NCBI GenBank assembly: GCA_902490145.1
Contig: CABUCT010000017.1
Location: forward strand, 1-14,071
DNA from: an uncultured Oscillospiraceae bacterium
GTDB lineage: Bacteria > Bacillota > Clostridia > Oscillospirales > Acutalibacteraceae
Reading direction: 5' to 3'
DNA length: 14,071 nucleotides
Numbering within the stretch: position 1 is the stretch's first letter; every line of letters begins with the position of its first letter. Under the pieces are notes generated by a model. It was not told where the DNA came from. It saw nothing but the letters and a program-made list of their open reading frames with translations, and did not search any database. Below, piece after piece: positions 1-6,120 of this stretch. The translations under genes were made by a program, and so were the position numbers.

Positions 1-1607
1 GTAAGGCCATTATCCGAATAAAAAGATATTACTTCAAATGTGTTTTTGTTTAACATGACAGCTGTTACGCTGCTGAGTATAAGAGTTATAATACAAAAAA
101 TTGAAATGATCGTTTTGAAAAATGCGGGAGGCAGCTTTAATTTTGATATATAAAGTTTAGCAAATATAAGAGAAGTATAAAATAAAAACACCCAAAATAA
201 AATTAAGGTATATTTTGAATATACCGAAGCATAAGGGATTTTTGCAAGTCGATCGGTCAACTTTATAAATATTTTTACAATAATTCCGGCCAAGAATAAA
301 ATAGGATATGAAAAGATTTTAAGTATAGGAGATAAAAAGAAAACTCCTCCTATTATACCGCAAATCAACACTGTTGATGCAAAAGGAACAAGCAGTATGT
401 TTGCAATAAGACCCACGAAAGAATATGTGCCGAAAATCCAAACTGTAACGGGTAAAACTGAAATAGTGGCGGATATAGAAACACATCCTGTGAGCAAAAA
501 CGGTTTTGTGAATTTTAAGATTGGAAATTTATTTAGTATGCAAAGTAAAAGGTTTTTCAGAGAAGGGAAAAATAATATAATACCCAAAGTCGAAAATACC
601 GAACAAATAAATCCAATGTCCATTGCCGAAAAAGGATATATGACCGAAATCAGAAGTGCAGCTATTCCCAAAGAATTCAGAGAATCGGACTTTGTGTAAA
701 GAACTGTTGACAAGGAGAAGATCGAAAACATAATTGCAGAACGAGTGGCCGATAGCCTCATACCGACAATAAACACAAATCCCCAAACAAATATAGTCGC
801 AAGAATTGCTTTAAGTTTCGGTCCTCTTTTGGAAACAGACAAAAGATACATTATAAAAACACCTATAAGAGAGGTGTGCAGTCCCGATACAGAGGTAAGA
901 TGGCTTAGAGAACAGATTCTAAAATTGTTTTTGATTTCGCGGGGAATGCATGAGGTTTCTCCAAAACATATGCCTGAAAGCACGGAAGAAATTTTTTTAT
1001 TAAGTTTTTCATTAAGTACGCTGATCATTTTGTGACGGCAAACTTCAGAATAATAAGAAAAATTCTTTTTAGCTTTGCCAACCACAGAAATGTCACTGTT
1101 TAAAATACCATTTACAAATATGTGATCAGAGTATTTATAATTTTTTTCATCATCACTTAGAGGAGTAAATGAGACTTTACATTTAACGATATCCAAAGGT
1201 TCCAACGGAATTTTTAAACATGTTTTAATATCAAAGTTTATCGAGCGGGTTTTTCCATCCGGGCATTTTAAATCGGTTTTGAGCGGAACCAAATCATATT
1301 CTTCTCTGCTTTCAACAAATCCTGAAACAGTGGCGGTTATATCATAATTTTCCATTTGGATCTTATTGAGAGGATCCACATAAATATTCAAGGACAGTAT
1401 ATAAACAAAGATACTGATAGAAACTGAAAACATAATGCTTGATAAAATCTTCGCATATTTAAATTTTTTCCACAATAGAATCGGCATGCATAGCAGAAAA
1501 AATATGATACCGATTGGAAGAATAAGCTTTGACGGCAAGAAAGAGGAAATGCAGGCAGCCGAAAAGAAGGAAATTCCAACTACAAATAAAGGTCGACGCA
1601 GAGCCAA
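1..1607 (-). CDS. comEC: ComEC/Rec2-family DNA uptake channel, 3' end cut by window edge
   Basis: ComEC is the polytopic membrane channel that carries single-stranded DNA into the cell during natural transformation. A single open frame of about 535 codons runs from position 1607 off the left edge without a stop. The start is TTG at 1607-1605, giving MALRRPLFVVGISFF, which matches the usual ComEC N-terminus (RRP followed by a hydrophobic segment); GTGGGAAG just upstream could serve as ribosome binding site. Residues about 25-190 fit the soluble N-terminal domain (DUF4131). The Competence membrane domain follows, with hallmarks LTSVSGLHTSLIG at 237-249 and SDSLNSLGIAALL at 307-319, then many hydrophobic helices. 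The last visible residues, VISFYSDNGLT, sit where the C-terminal metallo-beta-lactamase domain normally starts. The gene is last in the nadABC-ruvX series and has no gap to ruvX. Identity is confident; activity cannot be judged without the missing C-terminus. Confidence 0.9.
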   Translation of the reverse strand, partial: MALRRPLFVVGISFFSAACISSFLPSKLILPIGIIFFLLCMPILLWKKFKYAKILSSIMFSVSISIFVYILSLNIYVDPLNKIQMENYDITATVSGFVESREEYDLVPLKTDLKCPDGKTRSINFDIKTCLKIPLEPLDIVKCKVSFTPLSDDEKNYKYSDHIFVNGILNSDISVVGKAKKNFSYYSEVCRHKMISVLNEKLNKKISSVLSGICFGETSCIPREIKNNFRICSLSHLTSVSGLHTSLIGVFIMYLLSVSKRGPKLKAILATIFVWGFVFIVGMRLSATRSAIMFSIFSLSTVLYTKSDSLNSLGIAALLISVIYPFSAMDIGFICSVFSTLGIILFFPSLKNLLLCILNKFPILKFTKPFLLTGCVSISATISVLPVTVWIFGTYSFVGLIANILLVPFASTVLICGIIGGVFFLSPILKIFSYPILFLAGIIVKIFIKLTDRLAKIPYASVYSKYTLILFWVFLFYTSLIFAKLYISKLKLPPAFFKTIISIFCIITLILSSVTAVMLNKNTFEVISFYSDNGL

Positions 1608-2036
1608 TCACTTCCCACTTTTATTCGATTTTTGTTTAGACATAAAGGTTTCTAAAATCATCACCGCCGCAAGGGAATCCAAAGCATTTTTTCGTTTTTT
1701 CCCCCTTGTATCGGTAAAATTTAATACGTTATGTGCCTGAACGGTAGTAAGCCTTTCATCGCAAAGTTCAAAGGGAAGTCCGACATATTCGGAAAGCTCT
1801 TTTGCAAATTCTCTGCATTCCTGTGATCTCCATCCACGGCTTCCGTCCATATTAAGCGGTTCGCCAACTACCAAAAATTCGGCTTTTCTTTCTTTTGCAA
1901 TTTGGGCAATTTTTTCAATAAGCCGAGACTTATCTTTTTCAAAAACAGTGCATACAGGGCTTGCAAGTATCTCGTCTTTATCGCATATTGCAATACCTGT
2001 GCGTGCGTCTCCGTAATCAATGCTTAAAATAATCAT
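1608..2036 (-). CDS. ruvX: RuvX/YqgF-family RNase H-like nuclease (pre-16S rRNA processing / putative Holliday junction resolvase)
   Basis: This 142-residue protein has the normal length for the YqgF family, an RNase H-fold nuclease implicated in 16S rRNA 5' maturation and annotated as a putative Holliday junction resolvase. Visible motifs are the N-terminal strand with the first acidic residue (SIDYGDARTG, D7), VVGEPLNMDGSRG at 56-68, CDERLTT at 92-98 (D93) and DSLAAVMIL at 120-128 (D120). These give the three family acidic active-site residues. The ATG at 2036-2034 overlaps the TGA of nadC by 4 bases (ATGA), so translation is probably coupled. Its own TGA (1610-1608) is followed immediately and in the same frame by the TTG of comEC. 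The C-terminal tail (SKQKSNKSGK) is basic and probably disordered. Confidence 0.93.
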   Translation of the reverse strand: MIILSIDYGDARTGIAICDKDEILASPVCTVFEKDKSRLIEKIAQIAKERKAEFLVVGEPLNMDGSRGWRSQECREFAKELSEYVGLPFELCDERLTTVQAHNVLNFTDTRGKKRKNALDSLAAVMILETFMSKQKSNKSGK

Positions 2037-2875
2037 ATCTTTTTAATTTTCATAGAAATGTCAAATGCTTTCACCGAATGAGTAATTGCTCCTATTGAGA
2101 TAATATCCACTCCGGTTTTTGCAACTTCGGCAATATTATCCGAAGTAATACCGCCGGAAGCCTCTGTAAGGGCTTTTCCGTTAATTATTTTTACAGCTTC
2201 TGACATGGTTTCGTTGTCCATGTTATCCAGCATAATAATGTCTACATTAGCACGAGCTGCTTCTCTGACTTCGTCAAGATTTCTGGTTTCAACCTCAATT
2301 TTTACGGTGTGTCCGATTTTTTCACGAAGCTTTGAAACAGCGGCAGTAATTCCTCCGCAAGCGTCAATGTGGTTATCTTTGAGCATTGCACAGTCTGAAA
2401 GATTGAATCGATGATTTTTTCCGCCGCCGCATGTAACAGCATATTTCTGTAAAGCACGAAGAGAAGGCAATGTTTTTCTTGTATCGGCAATAGATGCTTT
2501 TGTACCTTCAACAAGCTTTACGCACTTTGCGGTTGCTGTGGCAATACCCGACATATGCTGAATGAGGTTAAGAGCGGTTCGTTCACCTTTTAACAAAAAC
2601 GTGACAGGCCCCCTGATTTCGGCGATAATATCGCCTTTTTCAATTAAATCTCCATCCTTTTTATATACAGTAAATTCAAATTTATCCGAAAGAAGCTTGA
2701 AAACACGAAGTGCTGCATCTATTCCGCAGACTGTGCCGTCGGCTTTAGCCAGCATAACTCCTTTTTGAATGCTATCTTCGCTTAGAGTATAATCGGTCGC
2801 AACATCTATATAGTTTATGTCCTCACTGAGAGCATTTTTGATTATATTATCAATATAAAATTCAGGTAATATCAT
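2033..2875 (-). CDS. nadC: Nicotinate-nucleotide pyrophosphorylase (quinolinate phosphoribosyltransferase)
   Basis: NadC converts quinolinate and phosphoribosyl pyrophosphate to nicotinate mononucleotide, CO2 and pyrophosphate, the last step of the de novo branch encoded here. The 280-residue length is typical. Motifs along the chain are GERTALNLIQHMSGIAT at 97-113, the substrate-binding DTRKTLPSLR at 131-140, GGGKNHRFNL at 150-159, KDNHI at 166-170, the acidic pair in IEVE at 193-196, MLDNM at 215-219, EASGGI at 238-243 and ISIGAITHS at 259-267. Together these cover the N-terminal sandwich domain and the open alpha/beta barrel with its PRPP site. The ATG overlaps the nadB TGA by 4 bases (ATGA, 2872-2875), and the same arrangement joins it to ruvX downstream. 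All key family motifs appear intact. Confidence 0.97.
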   Translation of the reverse strand: MILPEFYIDNIIKNALSEDINYIDVATDYTLSEDSIQKGVMLAKADGTVCGIDAALRVFKLLSDKFEFTVYKKDGDLIEKGDIIAEIRGPVTFLLKGERTALNLIQHMSGIATATAKCVKLVEGTKASIADTRKTLPSLRALQKYAVTCGGGKNHRFNLSDCAMLKDNHIDACGGITAAVSKLREKIGHTVKIEVETRNLDEVREAARANVDIIMLDNMDNETMSEAVKIINGKALTEASGGITSDNIAEVAKTGVDIISIGAITHSVKAFDISMKIKKI

Positions 2876-4335
2876 TTACTTAACATCTCCTTGAGAATAA
2901 TATGGGCAACAGTAGCCAGAGAAACGGCTTCACAGTATTCACGTGTAACGGCAAAATGCCCGCTTTTAAGCCTTGTAAGATATCTGTCGACCTGTTTAAG
3001 ACCGTCCTGGCAGGCTCCGAGATCGGGGAGTACAAATGTGGAACGCTGCATAATATCGTTAATTGCAGTGTCAATTCCTTTGGGAACTGGAGCTCCCGAG
3101 ATATCGGGAATTTCAGGAAATGCGGGAGGATTAAATTCTTCGCCTAAACTCTTTTTTGTAATATCTTCTGCTGAACGACGTCCGAATACCAATGCTTCGA
3201 GCAAAGAATTTGAAGCCAAACGATTTGCACCGTGAACACCTGTGTGTGAACATTCCCCGACGGCGTAAAGGCGGTCAATAGCGGTTTTAGAATTGAGATT
3301 AACGTCAATTCCGCCCATAAGATAATGCTGACAGGGAAAAATCGGAATGGGTTCTTTGGTGATGTCAACACCCTTTTCAAGGCATTTTTCATAAATCATC
3401 GGGAAACGCTTTTTAAGGAATTCTTCTCCCTTATAAGCAATATCGAGATAAAAATGCTCATCAGCCAAACGTCGACTTTCGAGAATTATGGATTTTGCCA
3501 CGACATCGCGTGGAGCAAGCTCCAAACGATTATCATACAGATGCATAAAACGTTCTTTTTTGCAGTTCAGGAGATAAGCACCTTCGCCGCGCACAGCTTC
3601 ACTGATTAAGAATTTTTGGCGTCCCTGTTTTTCAGCAGCGAATGAAGTGGGATGAAACTGAACGTAGTCAAGGTGAGCGATTTTACATCCCAAATCGTAT
3701 GCCAAACGAATTCCGTCACCTGTGGCAATAGCAGAGTTTGTGGTATAACGGTAAACCTGTCCGATTCCACCGGTTGCAAGCACAACATAAGGAGTTGCAA
3801 CCACATTGGCTTTTCCGTCTTTTAAAATATATGCAAAGAATCCGCCGTCAAAGCGTTCCAAATTGAACAGTACCGAAAAATCGGAAATTTCAATGTTTGA
3901 ACGTTTTTTTACCGCCTCGCAAAGTCGGTAAGCAATTTCGTAACCTGTTGAATCTTTGTGATGAACTATCCTGTGACGGGAGTGTCCACCTTCAAGAGTT
4001 GAAGTCAGTGTTCCGTCCTCATTTTTATCAAAATCAACGTTATATTCTTCAAAAATACGTTTAACGTCTTTTGGACCCTCGGTCACGAGTACACGAACCG
4101 AATCGTGATTGTTTTCCTGGCGACCTGCAATGAGTGTGTCATTGAAATGCAGGTCATAAGAGTCGTTGTCAGTGTCCAAAACGGCTGCGACTCCTCCCTG
4201 TGCCAATGCAGTATTTGAAAGAAGCATCTCATCTTTGCACAAAATTAAGACTTTTTTATCTGATGGGATGTTGAGTGCACAATATAATCCTCCGACTCCG
4301 CAGCCGGCAATTATAACATCATATTTTTTATCCAC
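2872..4335 (-). CDS. nadB: L-aspartate oxidase
   Basis: NadB is a FAD flavoprotein that oxidises L-aspartate to iminoaspartate, the substrate of NadA. The N-terminus has the dinucleotide-binding GCGVGG at 11-16, followed by SNTALAQGGVAAV at 40-52 and GGHSRHRIVHHKD at 116-128. Residues that line up with the active-site set known from the E. coli enzyme are H228 (QFHPT), R276 (APRDVV), H337 (CQHYLMGG) and R372 (GANRLASNS). The spacings of 61 and 35 residues between the last three match E. coli. At 487 residues it is shorter than the E. coli and Bacillus proteins, mainly in the C-terminal helical domain. The start is GTG at 4335, supported by AGAAGG about 8 bases upstream and by the flavin motif close behind. 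It lies 35 bases after nadA and overlaps nadC by 4. Confidence 0.97.
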   Translation of the reverse strand: MDKKYDVIIAGCGVGGLYCALNIPSDKKVLILCKDEMLLSNTALAQGGVAAVLDTDNDSYDLHFNDTLIAGRQENNHDSVRVLVTEGPKDVKRIFEEYNVDFDKNEDGTLTSTLEGGHSRHRIVHHKDSTGYEIAYRLCEAVKKRSNIEISDFSVLFNLERFDGGFFAYILKDGKANVVATPYVVLATGGIGQVYRYTTNSAIATGDGIRLAYDLGCKIAHLDYVQFHPTSFAAEKQGRQKFLISEAVRGEGAYLLNCKKERFMHLYDNRLELAPRDVVAKSIILESRRLADEHFYLDIAYKGEEFLKKRFPMIYEKCLEKGVDITKEPIPIFPCQHYLMGGIDVNLNSKTAIDRLYAVGECSHTGVHGANRLASNSLLEALVFGRRSAEDITKKSLGEEFNPPAFPEIPDISGAPVPKGIDTAINDIMQRSTFVLPDLGACQDGLKQVDRYLTRLKSGHFAVTREYCEAVSLATVAHIILKEMLSK

Positions 4336-4370
4336 GATTATTACCTTCTAAAGTTTAAGAATATACAAAA

Positions 4371-5291
4371 TTACATATTGCCGTATTCAAGCATACGATC
4401 AATGCAAACCTTGGCTTTTTTCATCGTTTCAGGATCAAGATTTATTTCTGCACCGCCGCTGCCGTTGAGTGCATTATAAAGCTCTTCAAGACCTGTCATT
4501 TGCATATCCCTGCAAGAGAATTTTTCGGGACACGGCTGGAAAAAGTTTTTATCTTTATTTTTAAGAGACAGATATTCGGAGACACGAGCTTCTGTGGCAA
4601 TAATTACATCTCCGCTGTGTTCCTTTGCAAACTTTATAATATCAGCGGTGGATCCAACAAAGTCGGATTTTTCCAATGCTTCGGCGGGACATTCGGGATG
4701 AATGGCAACCGGGGCGTTTGGATGAAGTTTTTTGACATTTTCAATATCTTCTGCGGTTATTGCATTGTGAACCGGACAATACCCATCCCAGAGAATGATG
4801 TTTTTTTCAGGAACGCTTTTAGCCACAAAAGCACCCAGATTTTTGTCGGGGATAAACAGAATATCTTTGTTTTGGATTTTTTTAACGATTTTAACAGCAC
4901 TCGAAGATGTGACGCAGAAATCACACTCTGCCTTAAGTGCGGCAGTTGTATTTATATAAGCACAAACCGCAACTTCCGGATTTTCCATTTTGAACTTTGC
5001 AACTCTTTCAGGAGAAATTTGTTCAGCCATTGGGCAAGTAGCTTCCGGAGCTGCAAGAATGACCTTTTTGTCCGGAGAAAGAATTTTAACGGTTTCGGCC
5101 ATGAATCGAACTCCGCACATGATAACTGTTTTGGCATTAAGTTCTGCCGCACATTCAGATAGTTTGAAAGAATCTCCGGTTATGTCGGCAAGATCTATTA
5201 TATCCGGTGCCTGATATGTATGAGCAAGTATCGCTGCACCTGTTTTTTCTTTTAAATTTTTTATTTCGGAAATAAGCTGTTCACGCAACAT
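4371..5291 (-). CDS. nadA: Quinolinate synthase
   Basis: NadA condenses iminoaspartate with dihydroxyacetone phosphate to quinolinate, using a 4Fe-4S cluster. The 306-residue length fits the short class known from Thermotoga and Pyrococcus. Likely cluster ligands are C86 (EATCPMAE), C172 (WDGYCPVHN) and C260 (EKFSCRDMQ), by motif position. Other recognisable segments are AHTYQAPDI at 23-31, GDSFKLSECA at 39-48, VRFMAETVKIL at 61-71, CVTSSSAV at 126-133, PDKNLG at 148-153, HPEC at 198-201, GSTADII at 213-219 and ATEARV at 232-237. The H24-x-Y26 pair is kept, although the usual AHNYQ/AHYYQ reads AHTYQ. The ATG at 5291 has GAGGGTG about 6 bases upstream. It is the first gene of the minus-strand operon and is divergent from dut. 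Confidence 0.96.
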   Translation of the reverse strand: MLREQLISEIKNLKEKTGAAILAHTYQAPDIIDLADITGDSFKLSECAAELNAKTVIMCGVRFMAETVKILSPDKKVILAAPEATCPMAEQISPERVAKFKMENPEVAVCAYINTTAALKAECDFCVTSSSAVKIVKKIQNKDILFIPDKNLGAFVAKSVPEKNIILWDGYCPVHNAITAEDIENVKKLHPNAPVAIHPECPAEALEKSDFVGSTADIIKFAKEHSGDVIIATEARVSEYLSLKNKDKNFFQPCPEKFSCRDMQMTGLEELYNALNGSGGAEINLDPETMKKAKVCIDRMLEYGNM

Positions 5292-5317
5292 TTTTTCACC
5301 CTCAAAAATATAAACTT

Positions 5318-5345
5318 TTATAATCTTTCTTATATTAACACAAAA
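5318..5345 (-). promoter_or_regulatory. Candidate promoter for the nadA operon
   Basis: Read on the minus strand, TTTTGT (5345-5340) and TTATAA (5323-5318) are separated by 16 bases. TATAAA two bases further on is an alternative -10 with an 18-base spacer. The -10 is about 27 bases before the nadA start codon, which leaves room for a short leader with the ribosome binding site at 5297-5303. The -35 match is weak and the region is so A+T-rich that chance matches are common. Confidence 0.35.
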
Positions 5346-5402
5346 CGACCGAAAATAACACCCCTATTTTTAATTTTTTATGTGTAGAAAAATGATGAAT
5401 TA

Positions 5403-5431
5403 TGTGTTACAATTATAAAAAAAGATATAAT
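5403..5431 (+). promoter_or_regulatory. Candidate sigma-A promoter for dut
   Basis: A perfect TATAAT lies at 5426-5431. With a 17-base spacer, TGTGTT (5403-5408) occupies the -35 position. TGTTAC with a 15-base spacer is the alternative. The -10 is about 30 bases ahead of the dut ATG, and GGAG at 5450-5453 is the ribosome binding site. The proposed -35 overlaps one of the GTGTTA half-sites, so binding there could block transcription. Confidence 0.55.
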
Positions 5432-5460
5432 AAATATGCCAGCCTGATTGGAGAAAAAAG

Positions 5461-5904
5461 ATGATTGATAAGATTAAAATTAAAAAATTAGATAAAAATA
5501 CAATTATGCCAACAAGGGGAAGTGAATTTGCGGCTGGAGCCGACCTTTATGCTTTGCTTGATAAAAGCATCACTGTAATGCCTAACCAGACCGTTATGAT
5601 AGGAACGGGAATCGCTATGGAAATTCCTGAAGGCTATGCAGGTTTTGTGTTTGCCAGAAGCGGACTTGCCTGTAAAGAGGGAATTGCCCCTGCAAACAAG
5701 GTGGGAGTTATTGACAGCGATTATCGGGGAGAAATAAAAGTTGCCCTTCACAACCATTCAAATGATGAAAAAACAATTGAACCCGGCCAGCGTATAGCTC
5801 AGATTGTTATAATGCCTTTTGTACCTCCGGTGTTTGAAGAATGTGACGAGCTTTCGGATACATCAAGAGGGAAAGGCGGATTTGGATCTACCGGCAAAAA
5901 ATAA
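5461..5904 (+). CDS. dut: Deoxyuridine 5'-triphosphate nucleotidohydrolase (dUTPase)
   Basis: Dut hydrolyses dUTP to dUMP and pyrophosphate, keeping uracil out of DNA and supplying dUMP for thymidylate synthesis. At 147 residues it is a standard homotrimeric dUTPase, and all five family motifs are visible: I, AGADLYAL at 25-32; II, ARSGLA at 65-70; III, GVIDSDYRGEI at 82-92 with the catalytic Asp at 85; IV, PGQRIAQIVI at 108-117; V, RGKGGFGSTG at 136-145, the glycine-rich tail that closes over the active site. The ATG is supported by GGAG 7 bases upstream. It is divergent from nadA and appears to be transcribed alone, with the next gene starting 216 bases later behind its own promoter. Confidence 0.97.
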   Translation: MIDKIKIKKLDKNTIMPTRGSEFAAGADLYALLDKSITVMPNQTVMIGTGIAMEIPEGYAGFVFARSGLACKEGIAPANKVGVIDSDYRGEIKVALHNHSNDEKTIEPGQRIAQIVIMPFVPPVFEECDELSDTSRGKGGFGSTGKK

Positions 5905-5913
5905 TAGTGTTGA

Positions 5914-5926
5914 GTGTCTGAGACAC
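5914..5926. repeat. Short perfect inverted repeat just after dut
   Basis: GTGTC (5914-5918) and GACAC (5922-5926) form a perfect 5-bp stem around a 3-base loop, 9 bases after the dut stop. No T-run follows, so it is not a convincing intrinsic terminator. It could be a weak 3' hairpin or a small palindromic protein-binding site. Confidence 0.3.
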
Positions 5927-5962
5927 AAATATGAATTGAGTTTGACGATCGAATTTCTACCC

Positions 5963-5979
5963 GTTCTTCTTTAAAGAAC
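5963..5979. repeat. Inverted repeat GTTCTT/AAGAAC in the dut-deacetylase gap
   Basis: GTTCTT (5963-5968) and AAGAAC (5974-5979) are perfect 6-bp arms around CTTTA. A second, looser pair with the same core, TAGAAC (6001-6006) and GTTCTA (6017-6022), lies about 25 bases downstream, so the motif AGAAC/GTTCT occurs four times within 60 bases. This looks more like operator half-sites than a terminator because the stem is A+T-rich and has no adjoining T-run. Confidence 0.35.
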
Positions 5980-6007
5980 TTGATAATATGTCATTTTTAG
6001 TAGAACT

Positions 6008-6021
6008 CGGACATGTGTTCT
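6008..6021. promoter_or_regulatory. LexA (DinR) box-like sequence upstream of the deacetylase operon
   Basis: CGGACATGTGTTCT resembles the Gram-positive LexA box CGAAC-RNRY-GTTYC, with one mismatch in the left half-site and one at the last base; the GTTC half and the four-base centre fit. It ends 34 bases before the -35 of the promoter at 6056. The downstream genes include an 8-oxoguanine glycosylase, so damage-inducible control is conceivable. One degenerate match in A+T-rich DNA is weak evidence. Confidence 0.25.
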
Positions 6022-6055
6022 ATGATTAAATATTAAAAATAGTCGAAAAATGCTA

Positions 6056-6083
6056 TTTACAAATCAAAATTAAAGTCTATAAT
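6056..6083 (+). promoter_or_regulatory. Sigma-A-type promoter for the deacetylase-led operon
   Basis: TTTACA (6056-6061) and a perfect TATAAT (6078-6083) are separated by 16 bases. The first gene starts 37 bases after the -10, behind a strong purine-rich ribosome binding site (GAGGGAGGG, about 6106-6114). This is the best promoter match in the window. Confidence 0.7.
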
Positions 6084-6120
6084 AAAATTCGTGAAAATAT
6101 AATCAGAGGGAGGGATTTAT

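Larger units (their letters stand above)
5292..5460. promoter_or_regulatory. Divergent nadA/dut regulatory region with four mirror-arranged GTGTTA-like half-sites
   Basis: This 169-base very A+T-rich spacer separates two divergent genes. It contains TAACAC at 5336-5341 and 5356-5361 and, in inverse orientation, GTGTAG at 5382-5387 and GTGTTA at 5404-5409. The outer pair and the inner pair share nearly the same centre (about 5372), so the layout is two nested inverted repeats with 20-22 bases between members on each side. The outer sites lie beside or within the probable -35 regions of the two promoters. That is the geometry expected for a repressor acting on both, for example an NAD- or nicotinate-responsive one such as NiaR. 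The regulator's identity is a guess. Confidence 0.45.

Noticed and set aside
397..1035. Plus-strand open frames of about 100 codons in the first kilobase, and short minus-strand frames at 529-786 and 1388-1579
   Set aside because: They overlap the continuous comEC frame on the minus strand, which has clear family motifs; none of them resembles a known protein or has a ribosome binding site.
4500..5162. A 220-codon plus-strand frame opposite nadA
   Set aside because: It is antisense to a well-conserved enzyme, has an unnatural Phe/Asn/Cys-rich composition and no supporting signals; it is a mirror of nadA codon use.
5905..6120. A hidden small gene or intrinsic terminator after dut
   Set aside because: No open frame with a start and ribosome binding site stands out; the hairpins present lack T-runs. 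I see only inverted repeats and a promoter.
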